Shown in pieces: positions 51,003-61,136 of a stretch of DNA of 64,000 nt. Within the stretch, counting starts at the first letter, position 1. Every line of letters starts with the position of its first letter. A model generated the notes under the pieces. That model was given only the letters and a program-made list of their open reading frames with translations, did no database searches and had not been told where the DNA came from. The position numbers were made by a program, and so were the translations under genes. This DNA comes from Leptospira noumeaensis. Its GTDB lineage: Bacteria > Spirochaetota > Leptospiria > Leptospirales > Leptospiraceae. The stretch lies in the NCBI RefSeq assembly GCF_004770765.1, contig NZ_RQFK01000026.1, positions 124,001 through 188,000 of the forward strand. Reading direction: 5' to 3'.

Positions 51003-54000
51003 GTGAATTTCTTTATGCGAAACAATATTTATATAGTTCTTTTCTTTTCAATCATCACAAGTTACTGTTTGCCCATTCCTGGTACAAACTCCCAAACAGA
51101 CTCTAATATATTTGCTTTATTGTTTGGTCTGATCGGCGGTTCCCCTTCTTCCTCTGCACAAAACCTAACTCCAGGAACCGCAGTTGATCTGTCAGGTGAT
51201 GGAAAACCAGATGGAACTTTGGTCGATTCTGATGGAGATGGTGTTTCCGAAGGAATCAATCTTACGGGTGGAACCACACCAAACCTAATCTTAATCGATA
51301 CCAATGGCGATGGGATTCCTGATGCTGTTGATACGAATGGGGACGGAATCGCTGATTATTATATTAGTCCCAATCCACCCGGATTTCTCACCACAGGCCC
51401 TGGGGGAACGGGAAATCCTGTAGTCATCATTGTGGATGCAAATGGAAACCCATTAGGTTTTGATACCGATGGGGATGGAACACCCAACGATACTGCGATT
51501 GTGACGATCCTCAGCGACACCACTCCTCCAACCATCACCAGTTCTTTGTTAACCGGCACTTTTTCTACAACACAAACCACAACTCTCACTTGTTCCGATA
51601 ACAAAGCACCAGGATCGATTGTTTATACTTTGGATGCATCGACTCCTAGTTTTTCACCAAAACAAGGAACCATCATTACAAAGTCTTCCCAAGCAGTTTC
51701 TTTATCCACAGAAGGAAGTCATACCCTACAAGCCATCTGTCGTGACCTTGCAGGAAATCTTTCTGCACCCATTAGCATCGTTTATACGATCGATACCAAA
51801 ATCCCAGCTCTTACGATTGTCAACCAATCTTCGGCTGCTATTAGTGCTTCTGCAGGAGCCATATCCAGTTCCACAGCCACTTGGAGGTCGGACAGATCTG
51901 GATCTTTTACTGTAAGAGAAGGAAGCTCTTGTGATACGGGAACTATTGCGACAACAGGATCTGCTACTGCCAACGTAGACCAAGGATTTGTTCGCTCTCA
52001 CACAAATTTTACTGGTGAAGGCACAAAGACCTACCGCATCTGCGTAACCGCTTCCAATGGACTCACAGGATTTGTATCTGTTAGTTTGCAACGAGATGAT
52101 ACAGCGCCCACTGTGACTGCGGATCCAGGTGCTGGAAGTTATGGGGTAGCCACTTCTGTTTCTCTTTCTTGTTCCGACACAGGTGGGGCTGGATGTGATC
52201 AGATTGCTTATGCGATCCAAGCTGGTTCGAGTCCGACAAATCCGGCCATTCAAGGAACAACGGGGACCGTCTCCAGTGGAACTTTATACACCGCTGCCAT
52301 TGCCATGACTGATGGTGCCATCACCTATACAAAGTTTGTGGCTCGGGACAAAGCGGGAAATGTTTCCAATGTCAATTCACAAAACTATACCGTGGACACT
52401 CAAGTCGCAACCATCACTGTGAATTCCCATACTGCAGCCATCAATGGATCTTCGAATGTATCGTTAAGCTGGCAAAGTTCCAAAGCGGGGACTTATCAAA
52501 TTCGCTTGGGAGGAAGTAGTTGTTCTACTGGAACGGCTCTGACCAATACAGGAAGTAATGCGAATGTAACGGGAAATGCAGCTGCAACGACAGACATCAC
52601 TTCTACAATTGCCAACTCTCATTTTGTAGAAGGAGATAATGCCATCCGCATTTGTGTGGCCAACTTAATTGGTAGTTTTGGATCTACAACTCGCACAACT
52701 AGTAAAGATTCTACGGCTCCTATTGTCACGATGGCATCTCCTTCCTCTGGTTCAGGGCCTTTTGCTTCAGGAACTCAACTCCAACTCAGTTGTTCCGACA
52801 CTGGTGGATCTGGTTGTGATAAAATCATTTATACTCTAAACAGCACAGAACCTACGTTTGACGGCAGCGGTTCTGTTACGAATGGAACTGTGTATTCTTC
52901 TCCAGTGGCTTTATCCAATGGTAGCAACCAAGTCAAATACTTGGCTCGTGACTTGGCAGGAAACCTAAGCAGTGCCGGGAACGCTAGTTTCCATGTGGGC
53001 CCACCGGATGCTCCTACTTTTGTGGAAGCACAAGCTGGGGGAACCAGTGCCGTTGTCCAATGGTGGCCTGTGACTGGAGCAACATCGTACACTGTGTACT
53101 ATAGTACGAGTCCTGGGGTCACAACCGCTTCCGCTAGCTTTGGGCCAGTGAATGATCCTTATGCAACGATCACGGGACTCTCAAGTGGGACTTTGTATTA
53201 CTTTAGAGTGGTGGCAAGCAGTGCAGGAGGATCTAGTACTGTTTCATTGTTAGAAGCGGGTGCATTGACAACAGCAACTCCACCAGGGACGAGTGCTACA
53301 GGAACTCATGTAGATATTTCTGCAGGGCAACCAGTATTTTCAGGCAATTCACCTAGTGCCGTAGTCGACAATGTCGGGCAAAGGCTATTAGTAATTACAA
53401 GAAATAGTGCAAACTCGTCGAGGCCAAGTTTATTCCGTTGCAACTTAGATGGATCCAGTTGTACACATACCGATATATCTACAGGGCAAGGGATAACTGG
53501 TGCTCCCAATGCCTTGATTGACCCGATTCATGGGAAATTGCTAGTGACAGCAGAAAGTAGTGCCAACACAGGCAAACTAAGTTTGTTTCGCTGTAATTTG
53601 GATGGGACAAGTTGTTCTCATACGGATATATCTGCGGGGCAAGGAAATAATTCTGGACTAAGGCCTAATGGAGTTATTGATGTGATCAATAAAAAGCTAT
53701 TGGTTACAACATGGAATAATACCAACAATGGGAAACTAAGTTTATACCGTTGTAACTTGGATGGTACCGGTTGTTCCCATACTGATATTTCCGCAGGACA
53801 AGGGACCGATTCTGGTGCTAGGCCGAGTGCCATCATTGACCCTATCAATGGAAAGTTACTGGTAGCGACATGGAATTTATCTAACACAGGAAAGTTAAGT
53901 TTATATCGTTGCAACTTGGATGGAACCACTTGTTCCCATACCGATATCTCTGCAGGACAAGGGACTGATTCTGGAGTATATCCTAATGCTGCCATCGATA

Positions 54001-54389
54001 CAATCAATGGAAAGTTATTAGTAGTGGCTCAGAATGATTCCAACAATTCAAAACCAAGTTTATATAGATGTAGTTTAGATGGAACCGCTTGTTCTCATAC
54101 GGATATCTCTGCTGGGCAAGGCGCACTTTCTGGAATTACCCTTAAGTCAGTAGTTGATAAGGTGAACGGAAAGATACTAGTAGTGTCCCGAAGTAATTTT
54201 AACAACTCTAATGCCAGTTTATTTCGTTGCAACTTAGATGGAACCGCTTGTTCCCATACCGATCTTTCTGCAGGACAAGGTGCACAATCCGGTATGGATC
54301 CTAGTATTGTCGTCAACCCATTCAACGGAAAATTACTGGTAGTGACTTACAATATTAATAGCAGTAATTCTAGTCTCTTTATCTGGTAA
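51003..54389 (+). CDS. Large surface protein with Ca-binding, Ig/FN3-like domains and a seven-repeat propeller
   Basis: A 1128-residue exported protein. A signal peptide (about 5-22, ending in a Ser-Tyr-Cys that may be lipidated) is followed by Asp/Gly-rich thrombospondin type 3-like calcium loops (DTNGDGIPDAVDTNGDGIAD, DTDGDGTPND; about 60-165) and chitobiase C-terminal-like and Ig-like domains with paired Cys (about 175-660; IVYTLDASTPSF, CSDTGGSGCDKI). An FN3 domain (about 663-745) and seven repeats of about 52 residues (about 765-1128) follow. Each repeat reads roughly HTDISAGQG, then IDxxNGKLLV, then SL(F/Y)RCNLDGTxCS, and the last ends SLFIW. Seven such units fit a seven-bladed beta-propeller. 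The start may be GTG 51003 (better ribosome spacing) or ATG 51015. Probably an adhesin-like or ligand-binding surface protein. Confidence 0.82.
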   Translation: MNFFMRNNIYIVLFFSIITSYCLPIPGTNSQTDSNIFALLFGLIGGSPSSSAQNLTPGTAVDLSGDGKPDGTLVDSDGDGVSEGINLTGGTTPNLILIDTNGDGIPDAVDTNGDGIADYYISPNPPGFLTTGPGGTGNPVVIIVDANGNPLGFDTDGDGTPNDTAIVTILSDTTPPTITSSLLTGTFSTTQTTTLTCSDNKAPGSIVYTLDASTPSFSPKQGTIITKSSQAVSLSTEGSHTLQAICRDLAGNLSAPISIVYTIDTKIPALTIVNQSSAAISASAGAISSSTATWRSDRSGSFTVREGSSCDTGTIATTGSATANVDQGFVRSHTNFTGEGTKTYRICVTASNGLTGFVSVSLQRDDTAPTVTADPGAGSYGVATSVSLSCSDTGGAGCDQIAYAIQAGSSPTNPAIQGTTGTVSSGTLYTAAIAMTDGAITYTKFVARDKAGNVSNVNSQNYTVDTQVATITVNSHTAAINGSSNVSLSWQSSKAGTYQIRLGGSSCSTGTALTNTGSNANVTGNAAATTDITSTIANSHFVEGDNAIRICVANLIGSFGSTTRTTSKDSTAPIVTMASPSSGSGPFASGTQLQLSCSDTGGSGCDKIIYTLNSTEPTFDGSGSVTNGTVYSSPVALSNGSNQVKYLARDLAGNLSSAGNASFHVGPPDAPTFVEAQAGGTSAVVQWWPVTGATSYTVYYSTSPGVTTASASFGPVNDPYATITGLSSGTLYYFRVVASSAGGSSTVSLLEAGALTTATPPGTSATGTHVDISAGQPVFSGNSPSAVVDNVGQRLLVITRNSANSSRPSLFRCNLDGSSCTHTDISTGQGITGAPNALIDPIHGKLLVTAESSANTGKLSLFRCNLDGTSCSHTDISAGQGNNSGLRPNGVIDVINKKLLVTTWNNTNNGKLSLYRCNLDGTGCSHTDISAGQGTDSGARPSAIIDPINGKLLVATWNLSNTGKLSLYRCNLDGTTCSHTDISAGQGTDSGVYPNAAIDTINGKLLVVAQNDSNNSKPSLYRCSLDGTACSHTDISAGQGALSGITLKSVVDKVNGKILVVSRSNFNNSNASLFRCNLDGTACSHTDLSAGQGAQSGMDPSIVVNPFNGKLLVVTYNINSSNSSLFIW

Positions 54390-54482
54390 AACCTACCGGC
54401 ATAAAGTATCAGAAACAATTATGGTTTCACCTTCCTTTTAACATAGTTGACATTTTCTTCATAATTGAGAGTTTTATCAATT

Positions 54483-55622
54483 ATGAAGAATCTCCGATTT
54501 TTATTTTTTTTGTCTAAAAGCCCGAAATTGAATTTTGTGTTATTTCTCCCAAAATATGCACCTAAACTTGTAATCGGATTTCTCTATTTATTTACTAGCT
54601 CCTGTTCCTTTCATAATACTTATATCGCAGATCATTTGGTCAAAAAACAAATCATCAAAAATACTGCTGAACACAGCGAAAGAAAATGGCTTTCCGATGG
54701 AAAAATCCATCTCATCACAATTGGAACAGGTTCACCCCGAGCTGATGAAAAAAGGATGCAAACTTCAACTGCAATCATAACCGATGGAAATTTTTTGATC
54801 TTCGATGCAGGTTCAGGAACCTCCATTGCTGCCGAAAGACAACATCTGCCTATGGATCAGATGAATGCAATTTTCCTTACACATTTTCATTCCGATCATA
54901 TTGCAGATGTCCCGATGATGGTCAATAGTAGTTGGAGGTTAGGAAGGAAACACAATCTCCCTGTTTTAGGTCCAGAAGGAACGATTAAAGTTGTAGATGG
55001 TTTTAATCAATTTATGTCCTTTGATGCATCATATCGCCATAAAAATGGAGATGGAACCTCTTCAATTTCATATGCAAAAGCAATCGGAAAAGAAATACTA
55101 ACACCTAAAGAAAAAGTAAAGTTACTGTTATTCGAAGGATTGAATGGGTTAAAAGTATATTGTTTTACAGTATCACATTCTCCAGTAGAACCTGCGTTTG
55201 GTTATTTGATCCAACACAAAGGGAAATCAATTGTTATCAGTGGTGATACGAGGAAAAGTGAAAATCTTGAACATTTCTCAGAAAATGCCGACATCCTAGT
55301 TCACGAGGCTATAAATAAAAAAATTTTAAAAAAATTTCTAGAAGTCACAGATCAATATCCAGATGATACTTCGATGCAAATTGCAGCTACAACGGCAGTC
55401 CGTGTTATGGATTATCATTCCTCCCCGTTGGATGCAGCTGAGATAGCTCAGAAAGCAAATGTCAAAACATTAGTTTATACTCATATCACTCCGACGCTCG
55501 GACCTTTTCTTCCCAGGAACTTCATTACTGTTCCAATGTTTTTAGAAGGAGTTTCTAACGTTTACAAAGGTGAAGTGATTATAGCGGATGATGGATTCCA
55601 TTATGAACTGAACACACCGTAA
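54483..55622 (+). CDS. MBL-fold metallo-hydrolase, exported lipoprotein
   Basis: Metallo-beta-lactamase fold hydrolase with the zinc motif THFHSDHIAD (about 133-142), a later His in VSHSPVEPAFGY, an Asp in ISGDTRKSENLEH and a His in LVYTHITP. This ligand set is that of the arylsulfatase/RNase Z-like branch. The N-terminus carries a hydrophobic segment ending FTSSCSF (Cys about 41), so it is probably a periplasmic or surface lipoprotein, which excludes a tRNA-processing role. I take the ATG at 54483; an in-frame TTG at 54465 is less likely. The next gene is 22 bp downstream. Confidence 0.85.
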   Translation: MKNLRFLFFLSKSPKLNFVLFLPKYAPKLVIGFLYLFTSSCSFHNTYIADHLVKKQIIKNTAEHSERKWLSDGKIHLITIGTGSPRADEKRMQTSTAIITDGNFLIFDAGSGTSIAAERQHLPMDQMNAIFLTHFHSDHIADVPMMVNSSWRLGRKHNLPVLGPEGTIKVVDGFNQFMSFDASYRHKNGDGTSSISYAKAIGKEILTPKEKVKLLLFEGLNGLKVYCFTVSHSPVEPAFGYLIQHKGKSIVISGDTRKSENLEHFSENADILVHEAINKKILKKFLEVTDQYPDDTSMQIAATTAVRVMDYHSSPLDAAEIAQKANVKTLVYTHITPTLGPFLPRNFITVPMFLEGVSNVYKGEVIIADDGFHYELNTP

Positions 55623-55644
55623 TTTAGCAAATGGTATAACAATC

Positions 55645-56370
55645 GTGAAAAACTTTATTAAACATAAATATAATCGTTTCAGAATTAAAACAATATTACT
55701 ATTAATTTTGTTTTCTGCTAGTCCTTCAATGCCGGAGGATTTACATATTTTAGAATCCAAATCAAAATTAGAAATTGCATCCAATGTTTCTTCTTTTGCC
55801 TATCGAGACTCAGCTCGGTGGGAAGAATTAGAAGACCTTTTCCAAAAAGATGCTAAGATCTCCATCAGTTGGTTTGATGGGACTGCGAAAAGTTTTGTAG
55901 AAAAATCTCGCCTAATGGTAGATAGCGGAACACCTCCAACAAAACATTGGATTTCATCTCCAAGGATCACCCTATGTGGAAACCGTGCCTTGAGTGAAGC
56001 AGATGTGATGATTATGGTTCGGAGTTACGCGGGGCCAATCGAACTGGATGTAACCTCTTACACTCGATTTTATGACCAATTTGAATTGGATGAAGATGGT
56101 CGCTGGCGTATCCACAAAAGAACTGGTATTTATGAAAAGGATCGATTCGATCCTGTAGGCCCGTCTTTTCTATTTTGGGCTGCCTATATATTTATGCCCC
56201 TCGGTAAATATCCAAAAGAACTACGCCATCTTGCTTTTGGGTTAGAAAGAAGTGGTCTTTCTCTTGATCCAAATGTAATCACGTCTGGAAGTGCAAACGA
56301 AAAAATCTTAAAACAAAAGGCTTGGGAATGGAGTGGATGTGAAAAATTTACAAACGCAAAACAACCATAA
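55645..56370 (+). CDS. Exported SnoaL/NTF2-like domain protein
   Basis: Signal peptide (about 12-30, TILLLILFSASPSMP) followed by an NTF2-like fold of the SnoaL type (about 40-165): ASNVSSFAYRDSARWEELEDLF at the start of the domain, then FDGTAKSFVEKS, and strands ADVMIMVRSYAGPIELDVTS, FYDQFELDEDGRWRIHKRTGI. SnoaL-like proteins bind or isomerise small hydrophobic molecules. A C-terminal extension (about 170-241) with GPSFLFWAAYIFMPLG is not part of the fold. The start is a GTG. It may form a unit with the MBL-fold gene upstream. Convergent with the SDR gene. Confidence 0.75.
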   Translation: MKNFIKHKYNRFRIKTILLLILFSASPSMPEDLHILESKSKLEIASNVSSFAYRDSARWEELEDLFQKDAKISISWFDGTAKSFVEKSRLMVDSGTPPTKHWISSPRITLCGNRALSEADVMIMVRSYAGPIELDVTSYTRFYDQFELDEDGRWRIHKRTGIYEKDRFDPVGPSFLFWAAYIFMPLGKYPKELRHLAFGLERSGLSLDPNVITSGSANEKILKQKAWEWSGCEKFTNAKQP

Positions 56371-56380
56371 TGTGAACTGG

Positions 56381-57205
56381 TTACACAACTTTTGCTTTTG
56401 GAATCAACTTGGAAAACAAACCAAGAAAATATTTGTGTAAAAAAATCGCAAATTTTTCTTTAGGGCGAACAATCACAGTTTCGAGTTTTCCCATTTCAAT
56501 CGCAGAGATTATTTTTTTTGCGCACACCCGAGAATCGATCCCTTCTTCAATTCCAGGATCAACCTTTCCATGTTTGGAACCATCACCAGAATATGCGTTT
56601 TCTGATATATTGGTTTTAATGAATCCAGGATACACTAAAGTAATTTTTATGTTATGATTTGTATTTTCTGCGCGAAGGGCTTCATAAAATCCAGTCAAAG
56701 CAAACTTAGAAGCTGAATAACCGGTGCGAAAAGGAACTCCAAATTTTCCTGCAATACTGGCTATACTTACAATATGACCCGCATTTTTGTTTTGGAAATA
56801 TGGCAATAGAGCCAATGAAAGTGAGATATTCCCAAAAAAATTGATATTCATAATTGATTGGTAAGTGGAAAGATTTGTTTCATGTGCTAACGAACGTTGG
56901 CTGATACCGCCATTATTGATTAACACATCAACACGTCCAAATTTTCGAATCACAAGTCCAGGAAGTTCGCTGAGTGTAGTAAATTTTTCTAAATCCAAAG
57001 GTAAAATTAAACAATCATCATCGGACAAACCGGCTTGGATTCGTACCCTTTCTAATTCCGATTTACGACGGGCAGAAAGAACAAGTTTGACACCTTTGTC
57101 TTTTAATTCGTGAACCAATGCCTCTCCGATTCCCGATGAAGCTCCTGTGATCCAAACTACTTTATCCTTCCAAAACTTACTATTATATCCCTTCGTTAAC
57201 TTCAT
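56381..57205 (-). CDS. Short-chain dehydrogenase/reductase
   Basis: Classical SDR, 274 residues. Cofactor motif [14 protein letters not shown] (17-30), NNG motif LINNGGISQ, catalytic Ser in [12 protein letters not shown] and the Tyr-x-x-x-Lys pair in [15 protein letters not shown] (about 160). It contains a weakly hydrophobic C-terminal stretch ([21 protein letters not shown]) that may touch the membrane. It is the last gene of the ring-cleavage operon and overlaps the FAH-family gene by 4 bp, so it may oxidise or reduce an intermediate there, but its closest relatives act on many substrates. Confidence 0.88.
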   Translation of the reverse strand: MKLTKGYNSKFWKDKVVWITGASSGIGEALVHELKDKGVKLVLSARRKSELERVRIQAGLSDDDCLILPLDLEKFTTLSELPGLVIRKFGRVDVLINNGGISQRSLAHETNLSTYQSIMNINFFGNISLSLALLPYFQNKNAGHIVSIASIAGKFGVPFRTGYSASKFALTGFYEALRAENTNHNIKITLVYPGFIKTNISENAYSGDGSKHGKVDPGIEEGIDSRVCAKKIISAIEMGKLETVIVRPKEKFAIFLHKYFLGLFSKLIPKAKVV

Positions 57206-58152
57206 TTTTCTTGGACAACCTTTAGTTCTTGATCGCCTAAATCGATTCTACGATCCGCAGTTCTTATGGAAGAACGAATGGTATCACCTGGTTGTAAGTA
57301 TTCGGTTCGTTTCAGTTGGCCTTTTACAAATAAGTCCCATTTCTTTTTTTCAGAAAGTAAGGATGCAATTTTTTGAACCAATTTCCCTGGTGCTCTGAGT
57401 GCACATCCAGAAGGAGTTCCTGTTAACAAAACATCGCCTGGGTTAATGTTACAAAATTGAGATAACTCTTGGATGGTTTCTTCCGGTTTGTATACCAAAC
57501 CAGCGATCGTATCGTGTTGGCGTACTCGATCATTGACAAGTAAGGTAAGTTCTAAATTTTCTAATAAAGAATCATCCCCTTCATCTAACACCGCAAGCAC
57601 TGGACCTGCAGGCAAAAAACTACGATAAGATTTTCCTTTGTACCACTGCATTTGTGGAAGTTGGATATCTCTGGCCGAAATATCATTGACCATAAACAAA
57701 GCAGAAACATATTCGGAAAGTTTGAAGGAATTGATTTCTAAAGGTTTAGTGATTGGTTTTCCGAATACCAAACCAAGTTCAATTTCGTAATCTAGTAACC
57801 TAACATGGTTTGGTCGAATCACTTCACCGATGGGAGAAGACAAGGAAGCATCTGATTTTGTGAAAAATAAATTATAATTTTTTTCATCCGGATTTAGTCC
57901 AGACTCTATCAAATGTTGTTTGTAGTTTGCCCCTTGGCAAATGATTTGGCAGGGTGCTGTGATTGGAGAAAGTAGAGTGATTTCGTCCACAGAATCAGTG
58001 GGAGATTTTGGATTATTAGGTTTTGATTTTACGTATTCCAAAAATTCCCTTGTATTCAAATCACCAACGGAAAGTGGAAAAAATTTCCCATTTTCCGATT
58101 TAGCCCAGTCTATCTTTTTATTTTTTTCAAAACGTACATAATTTGTAGCCAT
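57202..58152 (-). CDS. Fumarylacetoacetate hydrolase family protein
   Basis: FAH-fold metal-dependent hydrolase or isomerase of 316 residues. The divalent metal ligands are visible: Glu-x-Glu in [16 protein letters not shown] (about 123-138) and Asp in [11 protein letters not shown]. Other marks are [19 protein letters not shown] and QPGDTIRSS. Members act on the keto-enol products of aromatic ring cleavage (fumarylpyruvate, acylpyruvates, 2-oxohept-3-enedioate). Next to an extradiol dioxygenase, it most likely processes the ring-fission product. It has an AAGGAAAA ribosome-binding site and is coupled by ATGA overlap to the downstream SDR. Confidence 0.9.
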   Translation of the reverse strand: MATNYVRFEKNKKIDWAKSENGKFFPLSVGDLNTREFLEYVKSKPNNPKSPTDSVDEITLLSPITAPCQIICQGANYKQHLIESGLNPDEKNYNLFFTKSDASLSSPIGEVIRPNHVRLLDYEIELGLVFGKPITKPLEINSFKLSEYVSALFMVNDISARDIQLPQMQWYKGKSYRSFLPAGPVLAVLDEGDDSLLENLELTLLVNDRVRQHDTIAGLVYKPEETIQELSQFCNINPGDVLLTGTPSGCALRAPGKLVQKIASLLSEKKKWDLFVKGQLKRTEYLQPGDTIRSSIRTADRRIDLGDQELKVVQEK

Positions 58153-58168
58153 ATCATTTTCCTTTTTG

Positions 58169-59290
58169 TTAATACCGAACCCAGTTTCGAGGTGAGATTT
58201 TCATTGTTTTTTTAAGAGTGATTAGATTTTCAAGTTTAATATCCCGACCATTAAACATCCCTTTGACGAGAGAAAAAATTTTATCCAAGGTTAATTTTGA
58301 ATCTAAAAAACTTTCTGGCATATCCTGCCCCCATTGGTATAGGCTTTTACGATTCACAAAATGGTAACCAACGGGAACTGTATGATCAAATTTATCTCCG
58401 TCTGCGTAATGTTCAACGAGCATTCCCTTTGGATCCCTATGGTAATCAAAGATCTGGCTACCTAAAAGGTGCCTTCCGATGCCCCAGGCAGGTTTCCAAC
58501 CATTTTCCTGTAACCACTCTCTTCCTTTGGCCACTTCATCCAAATCTTCCAATTCAAATGCACAATGTTCCAAACGATCATCAGCACCAGTGGCAATCAC
58601 TATTGTATGATGATCGGTTAACTTATCGCCTAAATCGCAACGTAAAAAAACAATGACTGGTTCTTTGGAATCAGGAAGGATTTGGATGTCTGAAGGAATC
58701 ATTCCAAAAGTATCACAGTACCACTGTGCATTTTTAAAAAATTCTTGTTTGAGAAAAACTGCGTGGCCCAAACGCATTATCTTTGCTGCACCTTTGTCAT
58801 AGGGACAGGGTTTATTGATCCTTTTTGTCTGATTTGGTGTATTCCAAGTTCTTTGATTTTTGTTTGTATTAGGTAAGTTTTCTAAGAAATTAGAAACTAA
58901 TACAGCATCAACGGAAAGTCCAGATGGATCTGTTAAATTGGCAATGGGAAAATTTGATGAATTTCCGAACCTTCCGTTCTGTAAAAACTTCGCCCCTTTC
59001 AATTCTTTTAACTTCTCAAATTCTTCAAAAGAAGTAATGTACAAACCAACTCCAAGTAAAACATCCTCGTGGTGTTTTTCTATAGAAAAACAAGGATATG
59101 GGGAATTGAATCCATGAAACAAAACTCTATGTTCCGTTTCTTCGAGTAAACTGAGACCAAAATCAAGATAATACTCAGTGGCAATTTTAAGATTTTTTCT
59201 TCCGATCCGAAGGTAGGCAATGTCAGCGGCTTTACTCAATGGATTTTTTACACGGACAGGACAAGGTGAAGTGGAAATGAACTGTTTCAT
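58169..59290 (-). CDS. Extradiol ring-cleavage dioxygenase, VOC superfamily (type I)
   Basis: Two-domain vicinal oxygen chelate protein that should open catechol rings beside the hydroxyl groups. The iron ligands of the active C-terminal module are all present: His in [10 protein letters not shown] (about 174), His in [15 protein letters not shown] (about 242) and Glu in [11 protein letters not shown] (about 302). At 373 residues it is longer than biphenyl- or catechol-2,3-dioxygenases (about 300), with an extra N-terminal stretch and a C-terminal extension. It overlaps the hydroxylase gene upstream by 4 bp. The substrate is not known. Confidence 0.87.
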   Translation of the reverse strand: MKQFISTSPCPVRVKNPLSKAADIAYLRIGRKNLKIATEYYLDFGLSLLEETEHRVLFHGFNSPYPCFSIEKHHEDVLLGVGLYITSFEEFEKLKELKGAKFLQNGRFGNSSNFPIANLTDPSGLSVDAVLVSNFLENLPNTNKNQRTWNTPNQTKRINKPCPYDKGAAKIMRLGHAVFLKQEFFKNAQWYCDTFGMIPSDIQILPDSKEPVIVFLRCDLGDKLTDHHTIVIATGADDRLEHCAFELEDLDEVAKGREWLQENGWKPAWGIGRHLLGSQIFDYHRDPKGMLVEHYADGDKFDHTVPVGYHFVNRKSLYQWGQDMPESFLDSKLTLDKIFSLVKGMFNGRDIKLENLITLKKTMKISPRNWVRY

Positions 59291-60897
59291 ACATTTTTCT
59301 CTAAATAAATATTATAGAACGCGCGGAGTGTTTGGTTTGCATTTTCTTTGGTAAATACTGCGGCAACAATTCGATCAGGACGTAAAATGAGGAACCTGTC
59401 CAATCCACCAAAAACAGATAAAAAAGTAGAAGTCACATCTTCGGCACAAGGTGGCAAAGAATCAGACTTGTAGACTCTTTGTTGGTTAGAGAAAAACAAT
59501 GTTTTGCCTCCCATCTTTTCCCAAAGAATTTTTGAATCCGCATCCAAAACGGTCAATGGATGTGTTCCATAACCTACTATAGAAAGTGATTGTCCCAAAA
59601 GATCATCCGAAAATTTAAAAACTCCATTTGGCAACTTAACAGGCGCTTGTGGAAATATGGTTCCAGGTTTTATACTTGATTTTGTAAGTTGATTATTTTT
59701 TAAAAATAAACCTTTTTTGAATGAATTTTCTGGTCGAATTCGCAAATCAAAAAGGAAACGTTTGATTGGCGTATAATATAAAAACTTAAATATAAAATCA
59801 CGAAAGATTGCTTTTAGTTTACTTCTAGTCATAATGATGGAACCAAGTAACACTGCCAAACGGATTGTTTTCTTTGCATGTGGTCTTCGTTCTGTGTGAT
59901 AACTAGAAAGAATTTTGGATGTTGCCGTTTGACCTATCACTGCTGCCAACTTCCAAGAAAGATTCATACTATCCCTAATTCCGCTCACAAGCCCTTGGCC
60001 AGCAAAGGGAGGAGTGAGATGAGCTGCATCACCTAACAAAAACACTCTTCCTTTTCCCATTTGATCCACTGTTTTTGCTTGGAAACGGTAAACTGCGACT
60101 CTTTCCACTTCCATTTGGGAAACATCACCCCAAGGTTTCATTAACTCACGAACCTTGTTTGGTTTTTCCATTTCTTCTTTTGTTTCTCCTTCGTGAAGAA
60201 GGAATTCCCATCTTTGAGAACCATTGGGTCCAGGAACATGGGCAACCGGTCGTTTGGGATCACAAATAAATTCCACTTTGTTTAGTAGATCTGGAAGATT
60301 GGATACATCCAATATCAGCCAATCTTCTTTGTAGGAAGAACCTAACATTGACCAACCTTGATTTTCTCTAACGGTGCTACGTGCTCCATCACAACCTAAC
60401 AGAAAACCTGTGGTAATTTTACAAGCACCACCTTGGCATTTCACATTCACTATGATATTGGATTCTGATTCAATATGAGAAATATAAGTACATTCTGACC
60501 ATAAACGAACATGAGAAAATCTTTTTAAACCATTCCTGAGTATCCTCTCCAATTCAGGTTGGTAAATGGAAACTAAACGTGGATGGCAATCCAGTGAACC
60601 TGCAGAATTGACTTTTGCAAAACAACCACCAAAGGGAGAAATCAGTTCTATCCCAGAAATGGCTGGCATAGAGGCCGCAATCTGATCCCCAAATCCCGCT
60701 GCCTGCAAAACTCTCAATGCATCTTGGTCCAATGAGATGGCTCTTGGTATTTCTAAGATCCCTGGATTGGCGTCGATCAAAAGTACAGGAATGCCCTGGA
60801 GGCCCAAAAGATTGGCTGTGAGAACCCCGACAGGACCTGCACCAACTATGACCACATTGGGAGTATTGAGATTTTTATTTTCTGCCAGATATTCCAT
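59287..60897 (-). CDS. FAD-dependent aromatic hydroxylase (MhpA/PheA/TfdB family)
   Basis: Flavoprotein monooxygenase of the phenol hydroxylase/3-(3-hydroxyphenyl)propionate hydroxylase type. The FAD dinucleotide motif VVIVGAGPVGVLTANLLG begins at residue 15, a DG motif lies in LGCDGARSTVRE (about 175), and GRVFLLGDAAHLTPPFAG with QGLVSGIRDSMNLSWKL is at about 290. A C-terminal thioredoxin-like domain (about 440-536) has the expected size. I choose the ATG at 60897: it has an AGGGGA before it, and a good promoter (60923-60951) overlies the upstream ATG at 60933, which would be untranscribed. First gene of the ring-cleavage operon. Confidence 0.9.
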   Translation of the reverse strand: MEYLAENKNLNTPNVVIVGAGPVGVLTANLLGLQGIPVLLIDANPGILEIPRAISLDQDALRVLQAAGFGDQIAASMPAISGIELISPFGGCFAKVNSAGSLDCHPRLVSIYQPELERILRNGLKRFSHVRLWSECTYISHIESESNIIVNVKCQGGACKITTGFLLGCDGARSTVRENQGWSMLGSSYKEDWLILDVSNLPDLLNKVEFICDPKRPVAHVPGPNGSQRWEFLLHEGETKEEMEKPNKVRELMKPWGDVSQMEVERVAVYRFQAKTVDQMGKGRVFLLGDAAHLTPPFAGQGLVSGIRDSMNLSWKLAAVIGQTATSKILSSYHTERRPHAKKTIRLAVLLGSIIMTRSKLKAIFRDFIFKFLYYTPIKRFLFDLRIRPENSFKKGLFLKNNQLTKSSIKPGTIFPQAPVKLPNGVFKFSDDLLGQSLSIVGYGTHPLTVLDADSKILWEKMGGKTLFFSNQQRVYKSDSLPPCAEDVTSTFLSVFGGLDRFLILRPDRIVAAVFTKENANQTLRAFYNIYLEKNV

Positions 60898-60922
60898 AAA
60901 TCCAGAATTCCCCTTTTTTGAG

Positions 60923-60951
60923 AGTATTCTCATTTATGAAAATATAGTCAA
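60923..60951 (-). promoter_or_regulatory. Promoter of the ring-cleavage operon
   Basis: On the minus strand TTGACT (60951-60946), 17 bp, AATACT (60928-60923). Transcription would start near 60916, 19 nt before the chosen ATG of the hydroxylase gene. Confidence 0.55.
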
Positions 60952-61055
60952 TAACATTAAAATCCACAAACTATTGGGAATACGACAAACTACCGAAAAT
61001 AAAGGAAAACAGAATAGGAAATCGAGATGAAAAAAAGGTCGGGGGGAGATATGGG

Positions 61056-61091
61056 GCGACTTAAATGGTAAGAAGAAACTATTTAAGCCGC
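61056..61091. promoter_or_regulatory. Imperfect palindrome between tetR and the ring-cleavage operon
   Basis: GCG-A-CTTAAAT (61056-61066) faces ATTTAAG-C-CGC (61081-61091): ten pairs, one mismatch, 14-nt spacing. It could be an operator or a weak hairpin at the end of tetR; no T-run follows on the minus strand. Confidence 0.35.
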
Positions 61092-61136
61092 ATTCATTTT
61101 GAGGGATTTTTAGAATGAAAGGTTATAGGATTTCCA

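Noticed and set aside
51726..52253. 175-codon minus-strand frame inside the propeller protein gene
   Set aside because: It has a Ser/Arg-rich product without domains and lies wholly within a well-supported gene on the other strand.
53618..54007. Minus-strand repeat-encoding frame opposite the propeller
   Set aside because: Its repeats merely mirror the 156-bp DNA repeats of the plus-strand gene.
60898..60933. Upstream ATG start (60933) of the FAD hydroxylase
   Set aside because: A TTGACT-17-AATACT promoter covers it, and the ATG at 60897 has a ribosome-binding site and fits the family N-terminus.
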